The notes beneath the pieces were generated by a model that saw nothing but the letters and a program-made list of their open reading frames with translations, was not told the origin of the DNA and searched no databases. This document shows, one piece after another, positions 1 to 11,161 of a stretch of DNA of 64,000 bases. Source of the DNA: Marthasterias glacialis (Eukaryota > Echinodermata > Asteroidea > Forcipulatida > Asteriidae). The DNA is taken from the NCBI GenBank assembly GCA_911728455.2, contig OU452239.1, forward strand, positions 11,266,328 to 11,330,327, given 5' to 3'. A program made the translations under genes and the position numbers. Each line of letters opens with the position of its first letter. Position 1 is the first letter of the stretch.

Positions 1-151
1 GACGTCAATCTTATCTTGAGCCGAACCTAATGCAATTTAATGCTACTTAATTAAGTTCGCCTGTCTCTGAAACCAAAATCTAGAGTCGCTCTTTTCTATT
101 TGGTTCAGCACGACTCTACTGGAGCACCAGTCTGAAACGGGTGTCAAATAC

Positions 152-391
152 CTTCTCTTGGATCTGGTCTGATGTTGACTCTGACGGTCTCTTCCTGAGG
201 ACGACCCAGCTGTCCACCATCGAGGACAATCAGGGTGACAAGAAAGTACTCTTCAATTTCTTCGAATATTGAATCTCGTACGATGGGAAAGCTAACTTGT
301 TCGACGTCCACGCCTGGTCCCATGACGAAACTGGTATCATTTGCCTGGTAATCCATGTCCCTCTCGGCAGTTCCATCTTCAACGTTGATTG
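152..391 (-). CDS. Exon 9: Calx-beta domain 3, second half
   Basis: The exon is 240 nt, phase 1-1. It encodes the best canonical Calx-beta signature in the gene: NVEDGTAERDMDYQA, then FPIVRDSIFEEIEEYFLVTL (compare the family's D..E..E.F.V.L) and a closing VNIRPD. The donor is GTATTTG; the next exon lies outside the window. Confidence 0.9.
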
Positions 392-3300
392 CTGTTAAGA
401 AAAACGAGCATTTTCTTAATCGAAGAAGAGACAACAACGTTAATGACTTATGACATGCTTACAAAACAGCTCCAAAGCCTGGGCACTCCAAGGTTGAATT
501 TTATTGTACACTGGAGAGAAAATCTTTATTTTTGAAATGCTGTCAAAGTTAAGGAAATAAGGTGTTGACTTGATCGTATTTGTGTCGTCTGGTACTAGAG
601 ACAATGTAATTAGTTTTTATTCACACTAATAGAAAGTGGCCGTACTGAGCAATTGACCAATCCATTAAGCCACACCCACTAAACACATTGACCAATCACA
701 GCATTGGCTGCATCATCACTGTACACGTGGGCGGCACGATGTGCGTCTCTTCAATGACACACTGCGCGCACTGTAAGTGCGCACACACGTTTTAATGGAT
801 CGGTCTATTCTATAGCATCACTGACATTACCATCGACAGTGTCATCTGCACAGAATCAATTTGAGAATACGTCAGATGATTGACATGATGTTTTGCTTCT
901 TGGAATGGGTTATCGATTCCCAGACCCCAGATCAGGGTACCAGGCAAAAAAAGAAACAGTTGATGCAAGCACTCACCTATTTCAGTACTTCTGTTCAAGT
1001 TGCCGATGCGATATATTGGGATTGTAACCTCTCCCCTATTCTCATTTGTCACATACGGCAGGGTACCACCAAAGAAGACATATGCTAAGATAAGAATGGC
1101 GAAAGAGTTACAAAAAATGACAATGAGAACAACTTCATTAATATTCAATCACGTGTGATGAGCACTGTAAAATCAGTTCGTTCTAAAAAGTCCTGCACTT
1201 AACCAGTTAGCATTTGTTCTCCTCCAGCCTGACTGAATTATTCTCTCAGAATTTCCAAATTGGTTTTTCTTTGAGAGTACCACTGGCACAAAGAAACCTA
1301 GACTTGACAAAGCTAAGCGAACAAAGAATCTCTATGAAGCACTGGGATTTCATGTTTCTCTTTTGAGAAAATAAGATATTCGCGCACCATGAATCAGAAA
1401 AACTTGGTCCTAAAGACCAGAACCAGGGCTGGAATCTGGGTTCACTTGGACTTTACCTCCATTGAGCCAAAATACAATGATAAAAATTATACAATGGTTG
1501 AAACCTCTCGAAGTCTCACTATCTTCTTCTTATAAACAAAGGGACTAAGGTCTCTGGAATCGAAGATTCCACAATAAACCCTGCATAAAAGGAGAATTTC
1601 AGCATTTATTCTAGTACCATCTGTCCTTCTATGTGTGGGTGAAACGAAGCGTTGCACGGCGACCTTTGTTGCGGTCTGCCGAATTCATGTTATCCGTTTC
1701 CCAGCATGGAAAATAACGGCATGTAGGTATACACGTCACCCAGTGTCAGGTGGTTAAAATAATTACGCAGGCAACTCGGGTGGGATTTGAACCAATGACC
1801 CCTGCAAAAGTGTTCTTTATCTCGCGATGCAATTGTTACATCAATACATTGCATCATGGTCACTCACTTGGATTCTCATTTGGCAGTGTCCCTTCCATGA
1901 GACCATAATCATCGTCCTGAATCTCAACTTGAACTTTCTGTACGTTGCCGTTTCCTCCGACCACCGAGTACTCCAAGTGAAAAAACCTTGTATGCTCGGC
2001 AATTGAGTTGTCCATCAGGATAACCTGGACCCTTAAGAAATGTCGCCCACTCATAAACATAAATTCTTTGTTTCGGAGTGGCCTGAAGTAAGGAGGTTGC
2101 GATGCGTCCATTGAGTCATCCACTGTACTAACAGCTGAGGAGTCAAAGTAGAATTAATAATAATAAAAATAATAATAATAATAACAATAATAATACAAGA
2201 CATTCATATAGAGCATAATGCAGGAGCCTCTATGGGCAATAACACAGAACATAAAACAAAATAAATACATAAGGCAAAGTTCTAAAAACGTAGATTCAAA
2301 CCAGTGAGTTATTAAAAGTCCTTTGAAAATCAGAATAGAGTCAGCTGGATGAATATGAAGAGGCGATAAAAAAAAAAAGGTAACTCTGTTTGGGGTAATA
2401 TCAGACTAACTATTAAAAAACACTGGATACCAGCGATTCATAATAAAGTGCGCCCTCTACAGTTTACCCAGAAGAGGCGGTTGTTCCCCTAACTTCGCAC
2501 AAAGCAGAAGTTTGAAACCTTGAAAAACTGTCACCAGCCTGACAAAACAACTATACCATTACGCCATGCAGACAAAGCAATGCAACCGTTGATGTGGAAA
2601 CCATTCTGCAGTCTCCTATTACTGTCTTGCCGATGACTGCAAAGCAAACCACCAGCAGACATCAAACAACCAGGATAGTGCAGTGAGCGCAGTGCAACGA
2701 CCATCAAGAACTTGTTGACCGTTTTCCCTCACAAGATACACTGCAAAACTGGCTTCTCCTCGGAAAACCGTAGAGGGCGCACTATATATTGAATCGTCAT
2801 AATTGTTGACCATCACCTTCTTCCATTCTTCAGCAACTGTGATGACGCTCTGGTCAGGCCCCACATGCCAGAGAGAGTGTTATTATTTTTAAATGTACAT
2901 AGTGCTTTCATAACTCTAACATGACAACCGTCTTTAATTTGTTTCCGCCCCCCCCCCCAAAAATAAAATAAACAAATGTTGTGTTCGATTGAATTGAATT
3001 AAAGAGGATGGGCCATGGTGATTGATGTTGACGTTATTGTTTAGTTTCCTGCTTTCTATAATTATTGCATCGGACAAACTTCTCTTTAGTGACATTAAAT
3101 TGACAAAAGAATTTATATTTTCAGGGAATTTTTACTCCTTTAACTAGCCCACCGCCTAAATTTATCAAAATCTCGGAAATGAGGGCAGCAAACAATTCAT
3201 GACGTCACTGGAAGTACTGAATCCCCCGATGGTCTGCACTGAGCAATGCTTCAATGAGTAACAACAAACAGCCGTTTGACAGAGGAGTACTTCCTGCGAA

Positions 3301-6300
3301 ATCACTATTCTTTAGAATTTCAGGAGACAACTTTCAGGCACCGACTGCTGTTGTTCTGATTTTGGCTCGAGGCGGGAGGTGAAAAGAGGCTCGGAAATAA
3401 CCACGCATTCTATAATTCTGCCACCGTTTTTTCATGGTAGATATAGGTGTATTCAGGGACGTAAAACCTTTTTTTAAAGAGAGTCTTCTAGCGTGGCCCA
3501 TCCTCTTTAAACTAAATCGTCGCAAATAGAAAGCTGTAGAGTTGTAAGCAGGAAAGCGGGAAGGTGTTGTGGAAGAAGAAGAAGAAAAAAAACTTACATA
3601 TTGAAACATTTTGGCTGATCGGGCCCGATCTCAGGAACTCCACTTCAACTGAACCATCAGACTCTGCGGCGATGACAGGGTCCACCAGTGGAAACACTTC
3701 CGCTGTTATTGCTGGAAAATAAAATGAATCCTTGTACAATGCAACTGATATCTTTGTGACTAATCAGTGGCGAGGAAAATGTCTTTATGATGACTTGAGG
3801 GATGGTGGGGGGGGGGATGAATGAAATCACATCAAAAGCTCATAACATTTTGTTTTTGATTTACTTTTGGAGATCAGGTTGGCTTGAGGTTTCTTAAATT
3901 GCCACGCATTCCAACCCCGCGGACCCCAGTTTGAATCCTGGATAATAATAATAATAATACTACTTTGGGAGGCTAATCATCCTTACTGGCAGCTGAGAAG
4001 CTGAATTTCGAAGGATGGGGCTACAATGGTTCGAGCTGCAGGCATTCAAGGGCGCCTTCGCCAGCCAGCCACATCAACCCATATATGACCACGGAGCACA
4101 GCCTGAGATCGAAAGTGTTCGGTTTTTTCCAGAGGGAGGAAAACCGCATGGCCTGGAGAAAAAACCCTTGTGGCACAGGAGAGAACCAACGCACAACTCT
4201 ACTCACATATGGCCCTAGCCATGAATCGAACCAGGGACAAATTGGTGAGAGGCAAGCGCTTTACACACACGCCACCCATGCCACCCAACGGGAGCCTTGC
4301 ATGATGATTGGGTTTTTGCAGACCCTACCTGATAAGCTGGGTTTTCCCCCTATTTAGAGACAATTGTTTCCTCCCACATCTATAACCGAGCATTTCTTCA
4401 TCCTCTTCTTTAACACAGATATCTTCAGGCGTACAGCAGGGCTTGAAGTTTACACTGGATCGGAGGCCCTCAGAGGCCCTCGGAGGCCAGTGGTTTTAGC
4501 ATTGGGCCAGTAAACTCATGTCCGGACAAGTCCGGCAGTCTTGTGTTTTCCAAATGTTGAGTTAGTCTCCGACGATAAATGTCTTTCTGCCCAGTATCCA
4601 AGTAAGAATCTATCGGTTACCCATAGGAAGGAGACAAATCTTCTCTAGTGCTTGTTCAAATGAAAACCGTTTATAAATACAATAAACTGTGAAGATAGCT
4701 TTTCTAATCTTGATTCTGGTCTTTCAAAAACATTTCTGGTCCAGTAGTAATGTCCAGTTAAATGTCCTGTGTGGTCTTCTGTTTTTTCCCACCCTCCAAA
4801 AAAAAAACAAATTCAAGCACCTAGGACAGGTTACAGTGCTTGTCACTTTTGAGGGTTCCTTGGTTTCAATATCAATAAAATCATAATGACGAAAACAAAA
4901 ATAATGTAATAATAATTCGGGAGGCTAATCATCCTTGCACAGAGCTGAGAAGCTAAATTGCAAAAGATGCGGCTACATCGAGCTCCCTCGATCCCCTATC
5001 AATTTTTAGTTGTGCCGGGGGGGGGGGGGGGGGGGGGGAGGGAGATATGTCGATGACCAGGGCACTATAGTATACACATATGGACTGGCAATGAGGGAAA
5101 TAGTGCACGTCTATGCAACCCGAGGGCCTGTGAGTGACCAGGAGAGGGTCCTATTTCCCGAGGCCATAGGCCGAGGGAAATAGGACCCTCTCCTGGTCAC
5201 TCACAGGCCCGAGGGGTGCATAGACGTGCACTGTTTCCCGAATAATGCCAGTCCATATGTGTTTTATAACACACCTCAGTCCAAAATGTCGGTTAGAAGA
5301 GTAAATCGCAGTATTTTGGACGGAGATTCTTCTCCATCTGCAGACGCCGTCGTTTTCTTGAAGGCGCTCTCCCCTTTACCAGTCAATAGTTTTTAAGTTT
5401 TTGAAACTATTTCCCGCTTTGTGAACTATTTCCCCCAAATGAAGCGCGTGCGGTGCCTATGGTGCAGATTTCATGAACTAGGCTGTATTAGTTCACCCCA
5501 CGCGACCGTGTTTCAGCCAATCAGGATAAAGAACCAGGGAGAGGTGTGTTATAATACATTATAATGTAAAGCGCATTATAAGAACTAGTTATTATTTTTA
5601 TTATTATTGTGTTACTACACATAGGTGTCATGAAGGGGAGAATGCAACGGTGAGTTTTTTTTTCTTTGCTTTTTAACTTTTCCATGGTTTTTTTAATGTA
5701 AATTTGTTAGGTAATTTCCAGTTGTGGCATCTCATTTTGTAAGATGACTCTAATATCATTTTTTGGTTTTTTTTGTTGTGTTTGTGTTTTTGTTTCTATT
5801 ACGATCTGGATGTATTTCTTTTCTTTTTTAATAAGGGTCCCAAATGACCAGCTTCTGCTGGATGGGACACCCTCAATAAAGATGGTTTAAATAATCAATT
5901 AAAAGACAAAAACAAAAACAAAGTTGACAATACTTACAATCAGTGTCTAAGACATGAACAAGCGTGGCTCCGTAGGGCGACTGCACAGCTCCTTGGGTGG
6001 AGTTGGAAAGCACCGCCCAGAAAATCCCATTCTCGGCCAGATCGCTGTGAACGAGTTCTACCGCCACCATAAGCCTCGCCATGTTGGGGGAAAAAGTCAA
6101 AACTCTGGACAGCCCTTCATAATTAATACCGCTGCCGGCAGTATCATCAAACGTTTCCAAAACTACGGAAAGATATATGATCAGAAAAATTTAAAAGACA
6201 AGATAATTATTATAGACCATGCTTGCTTACACGATAAACTTACAAGTGTTTTTTTATTTTATTTGAAAGGATTTTACAGAAAGTTTAAGGTAAAGAAGAT

Positions 6301-9300
6301 ATCTGTAGGTAATAGAGGCATTAAATTCATTTCCAAAGGTATCTTGTGATTCATTTCAATCACTTTTACTTAACATTTTGTCTACATTTAAAAATTACGT
6401 GGCGAGCAGCGGCGCGAACCCAGTGAAGTACGATGTAGACAACCCCAAAAACTACCAAAAGTTTTTTCTTTTTTTGAAAGAACAAAATAGTGTTCTTTAA
6501 TATCTGAAAGAAATCCCCGTCTCACATGTACCATCTATGACTTTTTGTACCCTGCTTTATTTTCGCTTAGCATAAAATTGTTAGGCAATATTTTCTGCTC
6601 ACAATTAAGCAGCTTTATGACACTTGAACCTAGTATCATACCCAGGGATTCATTACTCACGGACACTTGTAAATTTTTTCAGATCCCCGGAGCGGAGGAC
6701 GACTAGGTTGATCCTGTTGGACGTTTCCAGTGCTGCATAATTCAGTTTCTCAAACGAAAGGTAGGTCGCCGTATCTGCAACGACAACAGTGGACCAATTT
6801 GTTGACAGACTTGTATTTTTGAAATGAGTGAAATAGTAGGCATTTATGAAGTGCTTTCAAACATTGTAAATGATTAAAGCACCCAAGCTGTTACGACTAC
6901 CCCTGTTCACTGGGCCTTATTTGCCGAAACCATCTCAACTCCTTAGGAGTATGCAGCACCGGCAACCAAATGAGCGTACAGGTTGCTAGTCATTCACATC
7001 AACAATCTCCACCCTCGTTAGTATTTAAAGACTTTGGATTATTTAAGATGAATAACTAGCCGTTTGTGTGTCAACTTTTGAATTAAACACTGTACTTGGT
7101 AAAACTAATTCATTGGTCACGAGTGAAACACTCATTCAATGGACCCTCGCATTAATGCAGTGTTTCTGCATTACATGGTATTGGGGGAAGGCCTTTTGCA
7201 ACATGTACATAATATGTGCCCGTTTACTCCCGGGCGATGAGAAGCAATTATCGTCAAGCGTCTTACTCATGGACCATAAGTGTCATAACAGAGATTCGAA
7301 CCCACACTCCACTGACTTGTAATTGTCCACCAAAGCTTTTGTGTTTGATGTGCAAGACGTATACCGCTCGGTCACAACCAAAGATTATAGAGCGCCGAAG
7401 GCGCAAGATGGGGAACTGGGCCTTTATCTATTGTTTGAAAATGGGCGCCATTTCGGCAAGTGAATGCTTTGTTTCCCATTGATAGCAATCCTTGTCTGCA
7501 CTGATCTGCACGTATCTATTGTTGTATCAATAGAGCCACTTGCCGAAATGGCGACCAGTGAGATTTCACATTTCAGCCAGAGCTCCCCATCTTGCGCCTT
7601 CGGCGCTCTATAATCTTCGGTCACGACACACCATGTTGAATCACTGTAACTTTACTCCTGACACTGGTTTTATAATTAAGTATAAACAAATTATTTGTTA
7701 TACACCACAGGTTTCCCCCAAAACTAAAGAAATAAATCAAAATCGTCACAATGTATTAGCGATAATAACTCCAGCACAGGACTATACGGTCAGAAGTTCA
7801 GTTTGTATGAACTTCTTCAAATTACTTTAACAAATTTGAGCTCCGGGTAAATGGAGTTTGATGATCAACAATGGTCGCCAAAGTAACTGTTTTGCAAAAG
7901 GAAACATTCATTTTCTTAGAAAAACATTCATTTGTGGATTTTGATTTATTGTTTTTTAAATTTACACCTTTTTCATTTCACAAGCTTCGGGATATGAAAT
8001 TGCAATTAACGACCTCAAAGCTTAAAAGTCCGTGGGTAACTTCTGAAGGGTCACCAAGCATACAGTACCTTCACAACTAGGGCCTGTGAAGTTCTGATTA
8101 CATAAGCAGGTTTGTCCACCAGAGGATAGCTGCACACATGTCCCTCCATTCCAGCAGCCGGGGTTGCACAAAGGCGCTGCAAAATTCAGAAAAATTGAAA
8201 CAAGAAAATGAGAGTATTATGTGTGTTTTTTGACCCATAACACCGATGTGTGTTAAGCACTGTATAGTCAGTACTTTCCCCCGAGTCCTGTGAAAAAAAT
8301 CCACCCGTAGGCATATTCCTCGAGTGGGACTCCAGCCACTTCCATTCTAGAGTAGTGAAAAAGTAATGAATAGATCAGAAGTTTTACCAGACTGACAACT
8401 ACAGTGTATTGTCAATATAATAACGAACCATCAAGTATTTCTTTCTTTTGGGATGAATTTTTTTTAGGAAAACATTCGGACATGAAACGTACAAAGCCAT
8501 AAAAATCAATTCAGAAAAACCTTTGAATTTAAGCACCTTAACCATCAGACTTGTTGAGTTACTGCCCCAACATGCCCAACATTAAATTGATTGACTCATG
8601 CCGGGAAGTTGTCATTTTAAAGACTTCATACTTGTACATGTATGTGTTGAATCATCATGCTTTTATGCTAATCTACTGATCCATTTCACGTGACATGCCT
8701 AACCAACACTTGATTGCATCACTTCGGGCATCAATGTCCCTGTGTGTTAGGCCTACTTACAGTGTAGTGCATGTTTTAGGCCACCCAGCGATTACACACT
8801 TCATTTACATGCAAATTTGACTCCCGAAACGGCGCCTGTGGCAGACAGTCGCCAATTCTGATATAGTAGCATGGGGTCAATCAGTGGTACAATTAGTGCT
8901 TCAACTTCAATGTTTATATCTCAATTTGAAAAATCATAAGTCACCTACTTAATTGAAATGCCATTAACAACATCATCCTTACCTGACTCAATATTAAAGG
9001 TGATGGTATTCCGCCCAAAATTGTTTTTATCAATAGCAGTCTGAAAGCTTACTGATTATAAAGTTCATACCAGTACCAATCTTCCATATAGAAAATACTT
9101 CTGTCTGAAATACTGTCAAAGCCGAGAAAATAAAATTTGAAGGCCCCAGTTTTAAATATGGTTGTAACAATCAAAACTAATAACTTAATAAAGACTATGT
9201 GTTTACAAGCTGGAAAGTGGTGCACGTTTTTGCACTTTTTTCTCCTGACTCGAACGACGGATTGAGCGCAAATTTTCACACGTTTGTTCTACCATGTAGG

Positions 9301-11161
9301 CCTACATTGAATCACACAAAGTAAGAACACTGCACTATCAGCTTTACCAATCCTATATTTGAACTTTAAGCAGTAAATTTCTCAATGCATTAAAGACTGA
9401 TGACTTAAATGGTTGACACGGTGATCACAAATGAACACCGCAAATATTTGAAGCTGCCATTAAGGGCTCATTTTTCTAATTAAGGAATCCCTAGCCTCAG
9501 TAATTTTGAATCAAAAAACCCATCTCGGTATCGTCCTGAAAAAAAATATTTTCATCTCAAATGAAATTACCTAAACTGAGTGATTTTTAATTTCAAAATG
9601 AAAAATACTTATTGCTTCGGGTGATAAAATGCATGCAATTTGTGTAGGAACTTTTCCTCATTCTTACAAAAATTGACACTTTACTGCAATTTAATATCAC
9701 CCAAACTGTTGGGCTCTGATTATGGTGGTATGCCTGATCCCATGTAAAGCATAATCAGTTTACTAGTGCAATCCTCAGTCCAACACCATTCAGTAACTCA
9801 ACACCCAAAGCGTTGGACTCTGATTATGGCGGTATGCCTGATCCCATGTAAAGCATGATCAGTTTGACAGGTGCAGACCTCAGTTTGACAATCAAACAAA
9901 AACATGCAGTTGGATTTTGATGGGTTGGTGGTGTTAGGGTTAAGGGAGCAAAGAAAGAAAAATGTTTTATTTACTTTCACAGTAAACGCCGGTGTAGTTA
10001 CGTGGACATACGCAGTACCCTCCTCCAGTAGAGATTGGCATACAATATCCATTGTTTCTACATACATTCATCCCAGTGGAACTGGCATCTGTACACGTCA
10101 CAAGCTGCGAAGTAACTGTGGAGGAAAAAAATAAGAAATAGAAAAATATTTGTTTGTTAAAAGTACATTCCAGTATAGGCCTAACAGTATGTTAATTTTC
10201 ACACTGGGAATAAAGAATTATATTTGTGTTTTTTACCCGCACACCAATGTGTGCTAAGCACATACTCCGTACTTTCCCGAGTCCTGTGAAACAAAATTCC
10301 ACAGGCACAATCCTCGGGGGGGATTCGAACCCACGACCCCCGCCATTCTAGATGTCTTACCACCTAGTACTTCCACATTGACTACCGAGATTGCCCAGCA
10401 GCTAATCAGTTCTAATCCTATTAGCAGCGGGTAACGCGACCATTACAATAGATGTTAATTTTTGCATCACAGGGATAAAGAATATGAACATTTGTGTCTT
10501 TTACCCATACATCGATGTGTGTTAAGCACTGCATACTCAGTAATAGTATGCAGTGAACATTTCAGAAATTTTTTTATTTGTCCAAATTTTTTTTTTGACA
10601 GAAACTGATTTTTTTGACAAGACCTTCAGTCTTTACAAAACAAACCTGAAAGACCAGTCATATTAAAAGACAGCGTACAGGATACCAGTCTCAGATTGTA
10701 CAGTGACATGCTATTTTGGCTGGTAACCTTATTCTGGTAAGCGTAATTTTGTTTGTGCTTAGCTACTTTTTGTGCTTAAGCGGCTCTATGAAATTGGGCC
10801 CAGAATAGGGATATTTTTCACGTTTTTCCCTGAGAAATAATTTTGTTGAAACGACAATTGTGTGAAGTGGGCGTGGCTTACAGGGAAATTATATCGTCAC
10901 AGTTTTGACCAGGATATTAATTACAGTTCCCTGAGAATATATACATTTTTTTAAAAACTACATTCTTTCCTAGTTTGTGTGAAGTGGGAGTGGCTTACAG
11001 GAAAAATATGTCGTCGCAGTTACAAACAGGATAGGACCTTTTTTTTTAACAGTTCCCTGAAAATATCACTTACCAATATTTGAAATTATTCCCACAGAGC
11101 CTAAGTATGACAGGACCACCACAACTGTTCCAATGAAGACGGACAGTTGGAATCTTGCCAT
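152..11161 (-). CDS. Secreted EGF / Calx-beta repeat protein, 5' part (partial gene)
   Basis: Nine coding exons were placed by splice sites and an unbroken frame: 11161-11074, 10115-9975, 8176-8069, 6774-6661, 6162-5938, 3711-3598, 2122-1868, 1084-977 and 391-152. They give about 464 residues, and the gene continues past the left edge. Order: signal peptide (1-24), EGF 1 (Cys 37-74), EGF 2 (Cys 79-110), then three Calx-beta domains, each split over two exons. All nine introns are phase 1, the usual mark of exon-shuffled extracellular modules. Calx-beta domains are Ca2+-binding beta-sandwiches known from Na/Ca exchangers, FREM proteins, ADGRV1 and sponge aggregation factors. With a signal peptide, EGF modules and no membrane segment seen so far, an extracellular matrix or adhesion role is inferred. 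I do not recognise a named orthologue; the C-terminus could change the family call. Confidence 0.9.
977..1084 (-). CDS. Exon 8: Calx-beta domain 3, first half
   Basis: The exon is 108 nt, phase 1-1. It encodes YVTNENRGEVTIPIYRIGNLNRS, the opening of a third repeat. The acceptor is TTCTTATCTTAG and the donor GTGAGTG. Confidence 0.83.
1630..1860 (-). repeat. tRNA-derived SINE-like repeat
   Basis: On the minus strand a B-box-like GGTTCAAATCCCA follows a GGGGTCATT stretch, as in tRNA-derived SINEs. The rest is non-coding, in intron 7. Confidence 0.35.
1868..2122 (-). CDS. Exon 7: Calx-beta domain 2, second half
   Basis: The exon is 255 nt, phase 1-1, and ends at GTGAGTG. It carries long hydrophobic/charged strands (FMFMSGRHFLRVQVIL, HTRFFHLEYSV) and finishes with VEIQDDDYG, the acidic DDD end that often provides Ca2+ ligands in Calx-beta domains. 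Confidence 0.85.
2434..2796. mobile_element. MITE-like element with about 46-bp terminal inverted repeats, in intron 6 of the EGF/Calx-beta gene
   Basis: The left end at 2434-2480 and the right end at about 2750-2796 are inverted copies, both reading CGATTCA..A...AGTGCGCCCTCTAC from the outside inward, with about three quarters of bases matching. The interior has no transposase-like frame. A short open frame inside (2619-2864) belongs to the element and is not an exon. No clear target duplication was seen. Confidence 0.6.
3598..3711 (-). CDS. Exon 6: Calx-beta domain 2, first half
   Basis: The exon is 114 nt, phase 1-1, the same size as exon 4. It encodes DPVIAAESDGSVEVEFLRSGPISQ, the opening strands of a second repeat. 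The acceptor is TTTTATTTTCCAG and the donor GTAAGT. Confidence 0.83.
3955..4345 (-). repeat. tRNA-derived SINE with conserved core and tail
   Basis: Minus strand: a tRNA-like head (GGCATGGGTGGCGTGTGTG, B-box GGTTCGATTC) is followed by a core region (TGCGTTGGTTCTCTCC, CTCCAGGCCATGCGGTTTTC) of a kind seen in core-type SINEs of several marine animals, and a tail ending GGATGATTAGCCTCCCAAAG next to an AAT-type repeat. Pol III-driven head, non-autonomous. It lies in intron 5. Confidence 0.65.
4918..4990 (-). repeat. 3'-tail fragment of the same SINE family
   Basis: The plus strand reads GGGAGGCTAATCATCCTTGC then AGAGCTGAGAAGCTAAATTG, the same tail that ends the SINE at 3955. It is truncated to its 3' end, as expected for incomplete reverse transcription. 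Confidence 0.55.
5018..5041. repeat. Poly-G tract
   Basis: An uninterrupted run of about 20 G lies immediately left of the long hairpin. Such tracts are prone to length error and can form G-quadruplex structures. Confidence 0.9.
5075..5261. repeat. Long near-perfect inverted repeat (foldback)
   Basis: Arms of about 90 bases flank a few central bases (near GAGGCCATAGGCCGAG). Both arms contain the same blocks in inverse order: CACATATGGACTGGCA, AGTGCACGTCTATGCA, CCTGTGAGTGACCAGGAGAG and GGTCCTATTTCCC. Identity looks above 90%. Most likely a MITE-type foldback; no open frame. Confidence 0.85.
5266..5553. mobile_element. MITE-like element bounded by TATAACACACCT inverted repeats
   Basis: TATAACACACCTC at the left and GAGAGGTGTGTTATA at the right are inverted copies around 260 bases of non-coding sequence, directly adjoining the long hairpin at 5075-5261. 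The two may be parts of one composite element. Confidence 0.45.
5938..6162 (-). CDS. Exon 5: Calx-beta domain 1, second half
   Basis: The exon is 225 nt, phase 1-1. It encodes ETFDDTAGSGINYEG, the equivalent of the T..GTA..G.DY segment, then LTFSPN, a VELVHSDLAENGIF strand and the closing VHVLDTD acidic end typical of the fold. It is clearly the partner of exon 4. Confidence 0.85.
6661..6774 (-). CDS. Exon 4: Calx-beta domain 1, first half
   Basis: The exon is 114 nt, phase 1-1. It starts after GTTGTCGTTGCAG and ends at GTGAGT. It encodes the N-terminal strands (YLSFEKLNY..LE..NRINLVVLRSGDL), matching the opening of Calx-beta repeats where a short peptide with E and N precedes the hydrophobic V-x-V/L-x-R-x-G strand. 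Confidence 0.82.
7226..7372 (-). repeat. Degraded tRNA-derived SINE fragment
   Basis: The plus strand shows GATTCGAACCCACACTCC and later CGCTCGGTCAC, the inverse of the tRNA-like head found more completely at 19796-19918 and 34748-34890. Diverged and truncated. Confidence 0.45.
7383..7615. mobile_element. MITE with about 32-bp near-perfect terminal inverted repeats
   Basis: GATTATAGAGCGCCGAAGGC at the left and its inverse at the right (GCCTTCGGCGCTCTATAATC), extending inward through GCAAGATGGGGA. A second inverted pair (CATTTCGGCAAGTG / CACTTGCCGAAATGG) lies inside. The element is about 233 bp with no transposase, in intron 3. Confidence 0.8.
8069..8176 (-). CDS. Exon 3: EGF-like domain 2
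   Basis: The exon is 108 nt, phase 1-1, with spacing C-x3-C-x5-C-x9-C-x-C-x8-C. It includes the classic WNGGTC and FTGPSCE motifs of extracellular EGF repeats. No Asp/Asn consensus for Ca2+ binding or beta-hydroxylation is evident. Confidence 0.9.
8223..8345. repeat. Dispersed repeat, family with copies at 10240 and 10495
   Basis: The string ACCCATAACACCGATGTGTG then TTAAGCACTG..TAGTCAGTACTTTCC recurs at 10240-10400 and in part at 10495-10550. This copy lacks a clean tRNA-like head. It lies in intron 2. Confidence 0.5.
9010..9370. repeat. Copy of the dispersed AT-rich repeat family
   Basis: CTGAAAGCTTACTGATTATA, CTTCTGTCTGAAATACTGTC and CAAAGTAAGAACACTGCACT match the 17,545-17,960 copy. In intron 2 of the EGF/Calx-beta gene. 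Confidence 0.6.
9698..9895. repeat. Tandem duplication, period about 104 bp
   Basis: CACCCAAACTGTTGGGCTCT..GGTATGCCTGATCCCATGTA starts at 9698 and again, about 90% identical, at 9802. Non-coding, in intron 2. Confidence 0.75.
9975..10115 (-). CDS. Exon 2: EGF-like domain 1
   Basis: The exon is 141 nt, phase 1-1, with acceptor TTCCTCCACAG. Cysteines are spaced C-x9-C-x5-C-x9-C-x-C-x8-C, the EGF pattern, with NGYC and GGGYCVC motifs. The donor is a weaker GTAAAT. Confidence 0.88.
10240..10400 (-). repeat. tRNA-derived SINE (second family)
   Basis: Minus strand: a head with GGCAATCTCGGTAGTCAATG and the B-box GGGTTCGAATCCCC, then a body shared with the copies at 8223 and 10495. It lies in intron 1. 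Confidence 0.55.
10495..10550. repeat. Fragment of the second SINE family
   Basis: TTTTACCCATACATCGATGT then GTGTTAAGCACTGCATACTC matches the bodies of the repeats at 8223 and 10240. Only the tail part is present. Confidence 0.45.
10859..11066. repeat. Diverged tandem duplication in intron 1
   Basis: GTGTGAAGTGGGCGTGGCTT and GTGTGAAGTGGGAGTGGCTT start two copies about 118 bases apart. Each is followed by ACAGG, a run with CGTC and a closing ACAGTTCCCTGA. The second copy ends beside the exon 1 donor. Confidence 0.65.
11074..11161 (-). CDS. Exon 1: start codon and signal peptide of the EGF/Calx-beta gene
   Basis: The first Met is followed by a short polar stretch (ARFQLS) and a hydrophobic core (VFIGTVVVVLSYLG), a typical signal peptide. 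A good acceptor (CCATACCAG) lies 7 bases before the ATG, so the 5' UTR is spliced. The donor GTAAGTG follows after 29 codons plus one base. Confidence 0.85.

Noticed and set aside
2619-2864. Minus-strand open frame between exons 6 and 7 of the EGF/Calx-beta gene
   Set aside because: It lies largely within a MITE, resembles no Calx-beta segment, and exon 6 joins exon 7 in phase without it.
5954-6349. Plus-strand 131-codon open frame
   Set aside because: Shadow of Calx-beta exon 5 on the minus strand, running on into intron sequence.
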